DNA of 64,000 nt from Hofstenia miamia (GCA_004352715.1 SCFE01000004.1:4287068-4351067), one strand, 5' to 3'; positions 9,472 to 21,819 are shown, counted from the stretch's first letter. Translations and numbers: made by a program. Notes: generated by a model from the sequence alone, not told the origin.

Positions 9472-10217
9472 NNNNNNNNNNNNNNNNNNNNNNNNNNNNN
9501 NNNNNNNNNNNNNNNNNNNNNNNNNNNNNNNNNNNNNNNNNNNNNNNNNNNNNNNNNNNNNNNNNNNNNNNNNNNNNNNNNNNNNNNNNNNNNNNNNNNN
9601 NNNNNNNNNNNNNNNNNNNNNNNNNNNNNNNNNNNNNNNNNNNNNNNNNNNNNNNNNNNNNNNNNNNNNNNNNNNNNNNNNNNNNNNNNNNNNNNNNNNN
9701 NNNNNNNNNNNNNNNNNNNNNNNNNNNNNNNNNNNNNNNNNNNNNNNNNNNNNNNNNNNNNNNNNNNNNNNNNNNNNNNNNNNNNNNNNNNNNNNNNNNN
9801 NNNNNNNNNNNNNNNNNNNNNNNNNNNNNNNNNNNNNNNNNNNNNNNNNNNNNNNNNNNNNNNNNNNNNNNNNNNNNNNNNNNNNNNNNNNNNNNNNNNN
9901 NNNNNNNNNNNNNNNNNNNNNNNNNNNNNNNNNNNNNNNNNNNNNNNNNNNNNNNNNNNNNNNNNNNNNNNNNNNNNNNNNNNNNNNNNNNNNNNNNNNN
10001 NNNNNNNNNNNNNNNNNNNNNNNNNNNNNNNNNNNNNNNNNNNNNNNNNNNNNNNNNNNNNNNNNNNNNNNNNNNNNNNNNNNNNNNNNNNNNNNNNNNN
10101 NNNNNNNNNNNNNNNNNNNNNNNNNNNNNNNNNNNNNNNNNNNNNNNNNNNNNNNNNNNNNNNNNNNNNNNNNNNNNNNNNNNNNNNNNNNNNNNNNNNN
10201 NNNNNNNNNNNNNNNNN
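9472..10217. other. Assembly gap, 746 N
   Basis: The gap removes the endonuclease-RT linker of LINE1. Confidence 0.99.
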
Positions 10218-10522
10218 GGGAGGCAGCGGGTGGACCAGGGCACATGCAGACAGGTACAGAGAAGTTAGAGGCAAAATATGTGTTGAACAGATCAGCTTTC
10301 TCCAGGTCAGAGTGAGCAGAAGGAAGGTTCCATCTCAAATTGGGGAGCTCAGGCTTAGAATGAAGAGAACGTGGGAAGGAATAAGAGTCTTGAAGAGAAC
10401 CAGACGAGAAGCTGGACAGAAAAGAGACTTTGTCAAGTTCCATAAAATTGATAACATCTTCTGTGAGAGAAGCAAGCTTCGGAGTAGCAGTAGTACCAGA
10501 ATGGCGTTTGTAAGACTCCAAT

Positions 10523-11269
10523 TTATTCAAGGAGTGAACAGTAAGGGACGAAAAATAGAAAGGAAGAGAAGCATGCTTTTTCCACTGATGAGGAGTGATC
10601 TGACAGCTTATCAGGAACAGGAATTACAGATATGTCAAATATATAATCAGGGTGAGAGCACAGAACCAAATCAAGCAGGGAGGAGCTGGAAGTAGGAGAA
10701 AATACAAGTTGTTCAAGAGAATAGCAGGCAAAAACTTCTAAAACTGCAGACTCATAAGTGTCAGTAGAGTTGAACGCATTCCAGTAGACATTAGGAAGAT
10801 TGAAGTCACCACAAACAAGAAAATAAGGATGAATGGAAAAGCCAAGGTGACGAGAGAGGTAGGTAGACTGGTCACGAAAAGACTTGAACATAGATGATAA
10901 ATCAGCAATGGAAATGTGAAAGGCACTTTTTGAAGGAGGGTTGTAAATGCAGAGCAGAGAAACAATATGGTCACTGAGAACAACAACACAGCCACAACAG
11001 AAATCAAAGGATAATGAATCAAAAGAAATGGGATGGCTGTCAAGGTTAGGAAGATGAGAGGCAATGAGAACACCACCATGGCGTCCACTGGATTGATCCA
11101 TATGAGAAAGAACTTTAAGAGTAGAGTTGGGAAAAACAACACTATCAGCAATGGCAGGATCAAGCCAGGTTTCAGTGATGAAAATGAAGTCAACAGGAGA
11201 CTGCAAGAAGAAATTGTAAAAGCTGAGACGGTGGTTCAAAGATACAAGACTGTGGGCATTGGCAAGCAA
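10523..11269 (-). pseudogene. LINE1 endonuclease (exonuclease-endonuclease-phosphatase fold)
   Basis: A 248-codon frame shows the APE-type endonuclease blocks in order: NAHSL near the start, ITETWL (catalytic Glu, about 33), GGVLI, VCGDFNLPNVYW (Asp/Asn, about 152-163), LLDLVL and KLSDH (His, about 225). The catalytic set is complete up to the LSDH block, after which the sequence falls into unrelated residues, probably a frameshift near 10,590. The enzyme nicks target DNA to prime reverse transcription. The near-identical partner is at 29,903-30,547. Confidence 0.82.
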
Positions 11270-11395
11270 TACGGAAAAGCCAGAGTTCCGGAGAGGAGGA
11301 AGATCAGAGTGAGATAGTCAGTCATGGCGAGGCGCATTATGGCGGCGGGAATGAAGGCCAAAACATTTGCACTCAGAATATATATTTCTGCTATC

Positions 11396-14170
11396 TTTCA
11401 TTAACTGAAATTACTGAATACTATTTAGGTACTCCGGCCATCATAGCTATGCTGTGTGAATGGTTTAACTGTGGCCTCAGGCCGACTCTGATCTCTGCAT
11501 CATTTCCATAGCTGATCTAGGTGGCTTCAAACCTCAGCTCAACAAAGTTCTTATGTGTTCCCTATCCTAACTCAGTGTAGTTCTCAATGCAAATTGTAAC
11601 TGACTTAAACTCAATTTGTACCATGTATTTAATTCACTTCGCAACCTTGCAATGTCACTAGCTGCTTAATAAATATTACTTTAGCCATTACCAAAAAATA
11701 TAATTAAGTTACTTAATAACTTGCAGCTTCCTACCTTACATTTAAATAACATAATACATGCTTGGTCGATTTATCAGTCTATTATAGGTCATCTAAGTCT
11801 ATCACATAAAATATGTATAACCTACATTAGGCTATCCAGCCCTTTCTTGCCGATGTTAATTGTTGATTACATGCAAACAATCAAATCGATAGCCAGCTAA
11901 ATGGAGAAAAACTCCTATTCGTATACCTAACATAAATGCAGGTTCATGGTTTGGATCAAGGACCCTCGAGTCGCTCCCGATGTGTTCCCAAACCACTACT
12001 ACTGCATTTACCATTTAGCTTGATATTCTATGTAAATAATCAAACTGATATAAAATCTAAGAATAAGATTTTCAAAGAATTTACTTCAACAAATTCCAAA
12101 CTGATTTATGCTCTATTTATAGTACACTTGAAAAAGTACCTGTCGTTCGAAATTCAAATTTAATTAGTCTGCCAAAATGGCTGAAAATAATGGAAGCGAA
12201 TTCGCCCCCTTCATTTTGTCAAATTCGACAACAAGTACTAATTTGATATATTATTACTTGGTTGCATTTTACAAAGATAATTCTGATAATTAAACTTAAA
12301 TTGTTTTTCTAAATAATCATAATTCGATTTTAGTTTCGACTAATCATTTGTTCTTCTTTCTTAATTACTTGCTATGTTCCCGGGCATACTCAGCTACCCA
12401 ATCACGTTGTTTTAGTGTTTACATTTTTGTTCTGCCTTTAGCAGGTGTATTGCATATTATTAATTACTCTGTATATATAGGGACTTCATGTGTGCAAATG
12501 CTTAATAAATTGTTTTGGTTTAATACCAGGCTCATCATTGCTCTCATATACGTTCTATATTCAGATGGCCATGAGCAGCTAAATCTTCTATGAAGCTGAG
12601 GTAGAGTAAGCAGAGTTCGTATTCAGGTGTAGGACGTCCTGACCTGTCTACGCAAGCAGCTTAAGCCAGTTCAGTTTTGGGGTTTAGTTGATCCAGACTT
12701 TCATACATTCTAGATGGCAGCTTTGTTGTCTTGCTTTGGCATTAATCGCCACGTATTCTTAGATGTAACTGGAGTTCATATTCGCAGTAGTTATTCTAAT
12801 TTATTACAAATGTTTGCTACTCTAAGTTGTTTATGCCAAAGCAGTTCTATAAGACGTTTTATCCGAATGAGAATAGATACTATGCTATCACTATGTTTTT
12901 GCCCATTCTTAGGGCCAACTATGATGATGCTAGAATATATATATATAGTGATTAAGCTAATTAAACATGATAATTATCTGGAGCTGATAAATCGACTTGA
13001 GGTTTTATGTGTAATCTGATTCATATACAGGCTCATGCAATGCAATTCTAACACAATCATATCCATCTAATTTGAATATTATAATCTATATATTACAAAA
13101 TTACTTACATTTTCGGTTTCCAAATGCTGATCAATTAAGAATACATAATCATGTCTTGCAAATGTATAGAAATATATATGTAAATCCTACCAAATAGAAA
13201 TTGAAAGTCGAAACTTATATCTAGTTGATCATTGTAAGCAATGGTTTATTACCGTTTTGAATTAAAATCATCCATGAATGAAATGTTGTTGCAAGAAGCA
13301 CTTCTTGGCAAATGCTTTTGGTTAACATTTGTAAAATAATCAAAAAATTCTTGGTATCTAAATATGTAACTTAATTATTAAAAAAATTAAATTTACCTTT
13401 AACTAATTTTCTTTGTTTCTTGTTTTAGGTTGAAGTCATTTACCATCGAGATTGAAAAATAATATATTTCTAAATAAATTCAAAATTATTATATAATTGA
13501 AATTTCTAAATATTTAGCAGTGGATTATAGAATTATGCAGTAGTATACATATGCATATGAAAAATGTCTAATTGATCAGCATTTCTTGCTAGTGAAGTGA
13601 GTTCACATGTGTTGTTGAATCTAAATAAATCTTAATTTTTTATAAATTTATCAGCATTGGTTAATTGCGTACTAGAAGTAGAGTGAACCAAAATTCTGCA
13701 TGCTATGGGAGGACAAGCATATACTCCCAAATAGCTTTTTTAGTATTCCACAGAATAAAACCAGTGCGAGATACTAAATACAGATATAGCAAGTCAAATA
13801 ATTAAAGATGCATAGTAAAAGGTTCACACCAAATGAATTCTACAATATACATGCTTATAATTTTTATATACTGTTAATCCTATTAACAGGGGTGCACTGA
13901 TTATGACAAAACTGTGGAGCGGGGGAAACGCATAAATGTTGTTTTTTGCAAAATGAATGTAATCACAGGCTGGAGATTGCGGTTTCCTGGAACATGTGGG
14001 TTTAGCCGAAGCTGTACCAGATTTTTCTAAGATTTTGTACCCGAAAACGAACCCAACTGTCGGTTCTCTCGAACCGATTCCAACTCTGATATACATGCAT
14101 AGTTAGACGTTTGTTATCTAACAAAATAAAAAAATATAGCGTGTTTCGCAATTAAACAATTTTCTTACAT
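11396..14170. other. Block W, no recognisable gene
   Basis: AT-rich DNA shared by both inverted arms. Small frames such as 12,714-13,019 and 13,824-14,096 recur in the other arm, but only because the whole arm was copied recently. They show no domain, no codon-level constraint and no similarity outside the duplication. I see nothing else in it. Confidence 0.6.
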
Positions 14171-14620
14171 TCACAATCATTGATTTTAAAAGAGGTAAAT
14201 GAATATTACGTATTCTGACTAAATATATTAGTTTGTATAAAATCTGGTAACTGTATTTTGATTATTGAAAGCATGCATTCACCTTCATTGTCTAGATATA
14301 TACATGTGTATTCTAACAACTCTTAAATGTTTTACTAGTCTACATGTAGCAATGTTTAGTATAACTTTCTTTGTTGCGTTATCAGAAAAAGATACACATA
14401 TATTTATTCCTAATGAACTTTAAAAGTATGTATAAATAATCTAAGTTCAAATTAACTAACAAAACTCACCGTTGTGTATATGGATCAATCAAACTACGTT
14501 CAATAATGTGTGCTATTTTGATAGAAGGAAAGGAAAGTGTATTAACTTTGCGCAGGCAGGAAAATAAGTGCAATGACCAAGAAAACGTGCCACAATTATG
14601 TGCTGAGCGTCATTACATTC

Positions 14621-15366
14621 CCACATAGCCAACCACTGGTGGACAACCACACTGGTGGATTTGGCCGCCCGTGCACCATTGGTCCCATGGACTCCTAAAT
14701 GTAGGCGTCCATGAGTGGTTCACTGGTGGCTAATTGTTGGGCAAAAATACAATGTTGGCAACAAAGCAATATCTCAAATGTAACAATAGCAAACTCTTAT
14801 ATTGATAAAGAGTTTAAACATTGCAGTTTAAACTAACACAAACCCAACAAAGAGTTAAAGGAAATGCTAGTAAGCTTACCATTAATATTGATTTTAATTT
14901 GGCAAAGGAAAGTATAAAAAATTTTTTATTATAACCAACAATAACTAGCATACAAAACTGCAAAATTTAAATTTAATTTTAAATTTCTGAAGAAATTCAA
15001 ATTTTTTATTTTTTTCCAATAACTAAAAATTACGTTTTCCCAATTTTAAGTACTCATATAGACATTAATTTCAAGGTGCGCGAATAATTATGAATAAAAT
15101 ATTTTGAAATTTCATTCTGCACATATATCTTATAATTTTTGCAAACAGAAAATTGCAAAAACTTTTCACAGTGAATTTTATATATTTATGAGATCTAAGA
15201 AACATAATGATGAATAATATTTTACTTGCAAGCATTAGATCATATATTATTTACGATTAAAAGTAAGTCTAATGTCACTAGTGGTCCACTGGTGGATATG
15301 AGTAGCTGCAATTGCCACTCCTGCTGCTGTTTCCCCACCAGTGAACCACTGATGGTGGCTACATGG
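14621..15366. mobile_element. CCACTGGTGG foldback/MITE-like element, copy 1
   Basis: The ends are inverted relatives, CCACATAGCC...CCACTGGTGG at the left and CCACTGATGGTGGCTACATGG at the right. Several further copies of the 10-base core CCAC(T/C)(G/A)GTGG lie within about 130 bases of each end. There is no ORF inside. A non-autonomous foldback or MITE origin is inferred from this structure. Confidence 0.55.
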
Positions 15367-15448
15367 ATTGATGGGCTTCATCAGTTGATCCATTTACCTT
15401 AGAGTAGCCTCTAAGCTACTAATCTAATGTTGCAAGAGCAGCATTAGT

Positions 15449-15865
15449 GTGAAATTTAATTATTGTGTCATAAGGCCAACAAAACTGCGCAATGCAATTA
15501 ATGTAGCCATGCGCAGCCAAATGGCTATGCAAATAGCACTGAAAAGACTTCTTTGGCATGTATCAGCAGCACCCAACGAATTTATAAGATGCTTTGTAAG
15601 GAAGTTAGCAATAGTAATATCCTTCAGTTCTACAGAATTTATGTCAATGCTAGCATGCTTGGGTGGTTTGTCTCCAATTTTTTTTGTCTCCAATTTTTCA
15701 AGCTTATCTTCCTTAATCGCTAATACCATTTACCATGTTGCCATTCTTCATGCCATCGTAGACTATTGCTTTGCTAACAACCCATCAAAATCAAGCATCT
15801 TCTCATATTATGCTTTGAGAAATGCTTTGTTCTCTTCTATGCTGATATTATCAAGGACGGTCTGA
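15449..15865 (+). CDS. Unrecognised ORF in block Y (doubtful)
   Basis: A 138-codon frame, repeated identically at 25,329-25,745 (-) and in shortened form at 18,277-18,528 (-). The opposite strand of the same DNA also has an open frame of 89 codons, with a more hydrophilic, plausible composition. The two cannot be separated by eye. No domain, signal peptide or regulatory context is seen. Conservation reflects recent duplication, so coding status is uncertain. Confidence 0.2.
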   Translation: MKFNYCVIRPTKLRNAINVAMRSQMAMQIALKRLLWHVSAAPNEFIRCFVRKLAIVISFSSTEFMSMLACLGGLSPIFFVSNFSSLSSLIANTIYHVAILHAIVDYCFANNPSKSSIFSYYALRNALFSSMLILSRTV

Positions 15866-16054
15866 TGTGAAATATTAAAGATATTTTCAATTGCCTTTTG
15901 TCACACTTCTCACTTGGCAACAATAAATTCCAGATACCACAGATCTGCAGATTAATATTTTTAGACTACTTAGAACATCCAATGTCCCAAAAGCAATTGT
16001 GTACTACATAAAAGCATAGTCCTGCTAAAGGATCAAACAAATTTATATCTTCAA

Positions 16055-16058
<4 letters not shown>

Positions 16059-16091
<33 letters not shown>
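16059..16091. repeat. (TA)n microsatellite at duplication edge
   Basis: A pure TA tract running into the N gap. The mirrored position in the other arm (25,110-25,136) is also (TA)n next to a gap. Confidence 0.95.
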
Positions 16092-17091
16092 NNNNNNNNN
16101 NNNNNNNNNNNNNNNNNNNNNNNNNNNNNNNNNNNNNNNNNNNNNNNNNNNNNNNNNNNNNNNNNNNNNNNNNNNNNNNNNNNNNNNNNNNNNNNNNNNN
16201 NNNNNNNNNNNNNNNNNNNNNNNNNNNNNNNNNNNNNNNNNNNNNNNNNNNNNNNNNNNNNNNNNNNNNNNNNNNNNNNNNNNNNNNNNNNNNNNNNNNN
16301 NNNNNNNNNNNNNNNNNNNNNNNNNNNNNNNNNNNNNNNNNNNNNNNNNNNNNNNNNNNNNNNNNNNNNNNNNNNNNNNNNNNNNNNNNNNNNNNNNNNN
16401 NNNNNNNNNNNNNNNNNNNNNNNNNNNNNNNNNNNNNNNNNNNNNNNNNNNNNNNNNNNNNNNNNNNNNNNNNNNNNNNNNNNNNNNNNNNNNNNNNNNN
16501 NNNNNNNNNNNNNNNNNNNNNNNNNNNNNNNNNNNNNNNNNNNNNNNNNNNNNNNNNNNNNNNNNNNNNNNNNNNNNNNNNNNNNNNNNNNNNNNNNNNN
16601 NNNNNNNNNNNNNNNNNNNNNNNNNNNNNNNNNNNNNNNNNNNNNNNNNNNNNNNNNNNNNNNNNNNNNNNNNNNNNNNNNNNNNNNNNNNNNNNNNNNN
16701 NNNNNNNNNNNNNNNNNNNNNNNNNNNNNNNNNNNNNNNNNNNNNNNNNNNNNNNNNNNNNNNNNNNNNNNNNNNNNNNNNNNNNNNNNNNNNNNNNNNN
16801 NNNNNNNNNNNNNNNNNNNNNNNNNNNNNNNNNNNNNNNNNNNNNNNNNNNNNNNNNNNNNNNNNNNNNNNNNNNNNNNNNNNNNNNNNNNNNNNNNNNN
16901 NNNNNNNNNNNNNNNNNNNNNNNNNNNNNNNNNNNNNNNNNNNNNNNNNNNNNNNNNNNNNNNNNNNNNNNNNNNNNNNNNNNNNNNNNNNNNNNNNNNN
17001 NNNNNNNNNNNNNNNNNNNNNNNNNNNNNNNNNNNNNNNNNNNNNNNNNNNNNNNNNNNNNNNNNNNNNNNNNNNNNNNNNNNNNNNNNNN
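16092..17091. other. Assembly gap, exactly 1000 N
   Basis: The gap hides most of glycoprotein gene copy C and its upstream junction. Confidence 0.99.
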
Positions 17092-17141
17092 CTAATAAAT
17101 GCCTTCTAAAGCTAGTCAATGTCACCTTCAGTGCATTATAA
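17092..17141 (+). CDS. Glycoprotein gene copy C, 3' end only
   Basis: The 15 codons visible after the gap read NKCLLKLVNVTFSAL then TAA. They match the C-terminus of copy B (…VNVTFSAS) and the same region of copy A. The following 3' flank (17,142-18,027) aligns with the flanks of A (23,550-24,430) and B. The rest of the gene, if present, is in the gap. The terminal residue differs from B (Leu versus Ser). It has the B-type stop position, so the longer C-terminus of A is the derived form. Confidence 0.75.
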
Positions 17142-18027
17142 ATGGCTTAAATACAATTTTAGATTGCAGCTTTGAATAATTGATAAAATATTTCTGAATA
17201 TTTGATTCGTGGGTTTTTTAAGCATGTTATTCAAACATCTTAGTTAATCTAATGGAAAGCACTTTGTACCTAAATTTATTAAATAGCTATTTTAATATAT
17301 ATTTACATTGTTGGTCTTAATTTTTACATGAAGTTGCGTAAAACCCCTGAAAATCAAGGGAGACTCGATGAAAATAATTTTTTTATGTAAAGGTGCATAA
17401 ATATTTAACGATCTTTAGCATTAAATGATTCAGAATGACTTAAGATTTTCAGATTGCATGAAAAATTGATAAACGTTCATAGCTCACTAACTAATAAAGA
17501 TATACAAAATCATACTACAACACAGGTTAGGGTGGGCCTTTGTGCAAATTCTCCAACATCGATGCCAACAGGACTGCGACCATGACTTTGAGCATGGTAT
17601 GCCTTATTTATGTTTGCTATTCCTATCTACATTCTAAGTTCTAGAATTGTATGAACGTCAGCTTTGAAGAGCATTGAAATCATTTGTAAAAGATCAGAAT
17701 TTTAAAAGAAATATTTTTAATCTTTTCAACATTTTTAGGCACCTTAATATGTTTTTGTCGATATTTTCAACATAGCATTCAAACATGTTCCAAATTTATA
17801 AACTTCGTCAAAAGCTTGCAGAAGATTCTTTGAAAATGGATAAAACCTGCTTATCCTTTAAACGAATCTAAGACTTTTTAAGGTTATTAAACTCATGAAT
17901 TATTTTTGAAAATGATTTCTTCAAATATATTTCAAACACTCATGAGCAAAAAATATTTGAAATTTGAAAACGTTTCTTAATATAATTTGAGCAGTCTATC
18001 TATGGAAAAAATATTTTAGGTTTGCTA
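17142..18027. repeat. Block Z copy (3' flank of glycoprotein gene C)
   Basis: Matches 23,550-24,430 and, in reverse, 38,428-39,300 plus 36,530-36,561, with scattered substitutions and small indels. No gene is visible. Landmarks include GTTAGGGTGGGCC and GACTTTGAGCATGGTATGCC. It joins block Y copy 2 at about 18,027. Confidence 0.85.
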
Positions 18028-19800
18028 GTCTAAAAATATTAATCTGCACGTCTGTGGTATCTGGAATTTATTGTTGCCAAGTGAGAACTGTGACAAAAGG
18101 CAATTGAAAATATCTTTAATATTTCACATCAGACCGTCCTTGATAATATCAGCATAGAAGAGAACAAAGCATTTCTCAAAGCATATATGAGAAGATGCTT
18201 GATTTTGATGGGTTGTTAGCAAAGCAATAGTTTACGATGGCATGAAGAATGGCAACATGGTAAATGGTATTAGCGATTAAGGAAGATAAGCTTGAAAAAT
18301 TGGAGACAAACCACCCAAGCATGCTAGCATTGACATAAATTCTGTAGAACTGAAGGATATTACTATTGCTAACTTCCTTACAAAGCATCTTATAAATTCG
18401 TTGGGTGCTGCTGATACATGCCAAAGAAGTCTTTTCAGTGCTATTTGCATAGCCATTTGGCTGCGCATGGCTACATTAATTGCATTGCGCAGTTTTGTTG
18501 GCCTTATGACACAATAATTAAATTTCACACTCTAACGCTCCTCTTGCAACATTAGATTAGTAGCTTAGAGGCTACTCTAAGGTAAATGGATCAACTGATG
18601 AAGCCCATCAATCCATGTAGCCACCATCAGTGGTTCACTGGTGGGGAAACAGCAGCAGGAGTGGCAATTGCAGCTACTCATATCCACCAGTGGACCACTA
18701 GTGACATTAGACTTACTTTTAATCGTAAATAATATATGATCTAATGCTTGCAAGTAAAATATTATTCATCATTATGTTTCTTAGATCTCATAAATATATA
18801 AAATTCACTGTGAAAAGTTTTTGCAATTTTCTGTTTGCAAAAATTATAAGATATATGTGCAGAATGAAATTTCAAAATATTTTATTCATAATTATTCGCG
18901 CACCTTGAAATTAATGTCTATATGAGTACTTAAAATTGGGAAAACGTAATTTTTAGTTATTGGAAAAAAATAAAAAATTTGAATTTCTTCAGAAATTTAA
19001 AATTAAATTTAAATTTTGCAGTTTTGTATGCTAGTTATTGTTGGTTATAATAAAAAATTTTTTATACTTTCCTTTGCCAAATTAAAATCAATATTAATGG
19101 TAAGCTTACTAGCATTTCCTTTAACTCTTTGTTGGGTTTGTGTTAGTTTAAACTGCAATGTTTAAGCTCTTTATCAATATAAGAGTTTGCTATTGTTACA
19201 TTTGAGATATTGCTTTGATGCCAACATTGTATTTTTGCCCAACAATTAGCCACCAGTGAACCACTCATGGACGCCTACATTTAGGAGTCCATGGGACCAA
19301 TGGTGCACGGGCGGCCAAATCCACCAGTGTGGTTGTCCACCAGTGGTTGGCTATGTGGGAATGTAATGACGCTCAGCACATAATTGTGGCACGTTTTCTT
19401 GGTCATTGCACTTATTTTCCTGCCTGCGCAAAGTTAATACACTTTCCTTTCCTTCTATCAAAATAGCACTCATTATTGAACGTAGTTTGATTGATCCATA
19501 TGCACAACGGTGAGTTTTGTTAGTTAATTTAAACTTAGATTATTTATACATACTTTTAAAGTTCATTAGGAATAAATATATGTGTATCTTTTTCTGATAA
19601 TGCAACAAAGAAAGTTATACTAAACATTGCTACATGTAGACTAGTAAAACATTTAAGAGTCGTTAGAATACACATGTATATATCTAGACAATGAAGGTGA
19701 ATGCATGCTTTCAATAATCAAAATACAATTGCCAGATTTTATACAAACTAATATATTTAGTCAGAATACGTAATATTCATTTACCTTTTAAAATCAATGA
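18028..19800. repeat. Block Y, copy 2
   Basis: Same orientation as copy 3 (25.14-27.02 kb), inverted relative to copy 1. It lacks the 16-base tandem duplication shared by the other two and differs by scattered substitutions. It carries the foldback element at 18,613-19,358. Its right end runs into block X rather than block W. Confidence 0.9.
18613..19358. mobile_element. CCACTGGTGG foldback/MITE-like element, copy 2
   Basis: Reverse-complement counterpart of 14,621-15,366, with the same CCATGTAGCC and GGCTATGTGG ends and internal CCACCAGTGG cores. Confidence 0.55.
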
Positions 19801-19988
19801 TTGTGAATTGTTGTTTAAATAAGTATAATTACCTTACTGTTTTTTAATGAATTAAATAAATTTAGAATTACTTTAATAACCAAATAACAACAGAAAACAT
19901 CTAGTTTTACATATAAAATATGTTCAATGAATTTAATTACAAATAGTATTTAGTATATAATGCATCAGAGAATTTTGAAATCAATGCA

Positions 19989-20640
19989 TCAAGCTATATT
20001 TAGCAATACTTTGCAATTTTTTGTAAATTCGGATATCGACGGGTCTGAGCTTTTGTTCACAAATCCTTTTGATAGGATATTGATTAAGGATGTCAAGCAT
20101 TTCACATTAGTAGAAAAATCAATGGCATCAGCGATATATTGAAGACATTGAGACGTGTACTTCTTCCAAGCAATATTTTCTGAGGTACAGTAGAATGAAT
20201 GACCTAAGATAACAAATGACACCAACTATTTGCTTGTTTGGGTCAGTTTACCACGATTGATGTCATTAAAAACAATTTAAATTAATGACTTTCTACATCG
20301 TCTGTATCTTTGTGTAAAGAGAATTTGTAAGCTAGTTAGCCAGAAATGTAGTAGCAAATAAAAGCATCTTCTTTAGAATATTGCATTACGTTCTCATCTG
20401 ACAGTATATCATCGATTATGTGATGGAGACGATCCAATTTATTAAAATAATCTAATTCATCATGTTGAATGATACGTGTCTTAGGGGGATTTCTCGTTTG
20501 CATAGGTGTTGAATGGCAAGAGCTGGGAAATGTGACAACATTTGGCACAGGGTTTAAATGCCATTTCAAGTTTTGCCTGTTTGGTGTGAATGTAAACAGT
20601 TAATCTAATAAATGCTCTTCGTCAATGGTTGAATGAATTG
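19989..20640 (-). pseudogene. P/hAT-like transposase remnant, copy A
   Basis: Minus-strand frames (20,336-20,569 with upstream extension, and 19,989-20,225) encode FPSSCHS, LDRLHHIIDDILSDEN, FICYYISG and, in a shifted frame, a segment ending near 20,000. The related third copy at 43.4-43.7 kb adds INRGKLTQPS. A (Y)I(S/A)GY block followed by N-R-G-x-L-x-x-PS is typical of the C-terminal region of P-element/THAP9-like and some hAT-like transposases (family knowledge, no search done). The copy is broken by stops and frameshifts, so no active enzyme is expected. It sits about 2.3 kb from gene A, oriented away from it. Confidence 0.5.
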
Positions 20641-20914
20641 AGGGCTTAAAGTTCGGCGCAATAATCCACTAATGCTTTAAATCCAACATAACCACTTTTA
20701 CAATGGGGAACGGAGCATTTTTAACTCATTGCAAGTTGACTATCAACACTCTTATTGAAATGACTGGAAAGAGAAGCCAATCAGTTGCCATTTATTACCC
20801 AGTTGGAGTGCGCAGCAGGTGTCAATTAACTGCATGATATTAATTTACTGATTATTTTGTGTTCAGAAACTATTTTGATACATAAGAGAGAAAACTTAAA
20901 AATAGTTATTTGAG

Positions 20915-20958
20915 GCCGTTACTGCAATTGCCACCGCCGTGTCTTTTAGTAGGCCATG
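20915..20958. repeat. 45-bp GGCAATTGCAGTAA repeat, copy 1
   Basis: In reverse complement this reads GGCCTACTAAAAGAC..GGC..GGCAATTGCAGTAACGGCC. Counterparts lie at 40,369-40,417 (the X duplicate) and, diverged, at 42,526-42,572 outside the duplication. It may be an element end. Confidence 0.5.
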
Positions 20959-21335
20959 ATTAAACTCATTCTTTGGAATCAATCAGATGATTTGTAAGCA
21001 AGGCAAGCAGTGGTTGCCTAATAATTTTTAATAAATGAATTTCATTCTTAATTGCACGAATTTATATCCATACAAATGTACAAATCGTAAACTATTAGTT
21101 TTGCTTTAAAACAACATTCAAGAATAAAGTAATAAATGATTGAATTAGGAAATAATTCATTATGATTTGCTTTAAAATTAATTGAATGATTGCGCCACAG
21201 CAAGCAAATGCCTTAATGCTGTACTAATGTTCGCTCAAACGATAAAATTAATAACCGTTTTCTTTAACTCATCGCGCGAAGATTTAGCTGGCAAAGCAAG
21301 CAATCCGTTCATTGCTTCACATTGAAACATTTTCG

Positions 21336-21474
21336 TTTTAAGGCTACGTGGATGGTAGAAAGAAAAATTACGAAACACGTCACATCACTAATTATCTCGG
21401 TGGTTAGATGTGATTTTATCAAAATGTGACAGATCACGCGTGTCCAATCACATAGTCGAACCGTAGCCTAAAAA
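21336..21474. mobile_element. Short AGGCTACG-ended inverted-repeat element
   Basis: About 139 bp bounded by TTTTAAGGCTACG and CCGTAGCCTAAAA, with inner GTCACATC/GATGTGA inverted blocks. It is more GC-rich than its surroundings. This looks like a small MITE; no second copy is seen in the window. Confidence 0.5.
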
Positions 21475-21819
21475 ACCATGCGAAATATTTTAATTCAATA
21501 CAATGACCCAAAAGTAAACATGATATTTATTATTTAAATCAATCAGAAACATTTTTACATTCAAGCAGTACAAGAAACAGAAATATATTTGAGCAAGGCT
21601 CCTACCTGGTATATAGTTTTTGCACAGTTTTTACCTCACAGATTCCTTGTACAATATTCTTTCCTTTGCAGAATTTAGAAAATTTATAACAATTGTGAAT
21701 CAAAGACTAATTCTTCTAAAAATGTGCTACCAATTCATTCAAAAAATCAAATATAAAATGGATATTTTAATTTTATATATATGGAAATAAATTTTAAAAA
21801 AACTTTGAGAGGTTTAAAT

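Larger units (their letters stand above)
8165..11395 (-). mobile_element. LINE1: non-LTR retrotransposon (CR1/Jockey-like), decayed
   Basis: Minus-strand order: an apurinic-type endonuclease (11.27-10.52 kb), a reverse transcriptase (hidden in part by the 9472-10217 gap), a Cys-containing C-terminal domain, and a 3' UTR ending in a (TTA)n tract at about 8168-8190, typical of CR1/Jockey-group elements. Its 5' part is repeated in inverted orientation at 29.8-30.55 kb. The first bases of the element (about 11.33-11.39 kb) are GC-rich compared with the AT-rich surroundings. Confidence 0.85.
14175..16058. repeat. Block Y, copy 1
   Basis: One of three copies of a block of about 1.8 kb (others at 18.03-19.80 and 25.14-27.02 kb, both inverted relative to this one). 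It contains the CCACTGGTGG foldback element and an overlapping pair of opposite frames (sense 15,449-15,865; antisense 15,460-15,729) with no recognised domain. Copies 1 and 3 share a 16-base tandem duplication (AATTGGAGACAAAAAA) that copy 2 lacks. Confidence 0.9.
10625..16091. repeat. Left arm of large inverted duplication (W+Y1)
   Basis: Matches 25,110-30,547 in reverse complement almost base for base. Paired positions add to about 41,172 at the outer end and about 41,194 further in, owing to small indels. The arm contains the 5' part of LINE1, a 3-kb stretch without recognisable genes (about 11.4-14.2 kb) and block Y (about 14.17-16.06 kb). It ends in (TA)n against a 1000-N gap. One visible indel is about 19 bases present near 12,535 and absent at the matching site near 28,640. 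Confidence 0.93.

Noticed and set aside
8807-10695. Frames up to 478 codons across the 9472-10217 gap
   Set aside because: Only the minus-strand reverse-transcriptase part after the gap is real; the others are N filler or antisense.
11033-11317. 94-codon plus frame, repeated at 29,855-30,139
   Set aside because: Antisense to the LINE1 endonuclease, whose motifs are clear; repetition is due to the arm duplication.
12714-13019. 101-codon frame identical in both arms (28,173-28,478)
   Set aside because: Identity is explained by recent duplication of the entire arm; no domain and no codon bias visible.
13824-14096. 90-codon frame with a counterpart at 27,098-27,418
   Set aside because: Same reason; the ends differ between arms, as in non-coding DNA.
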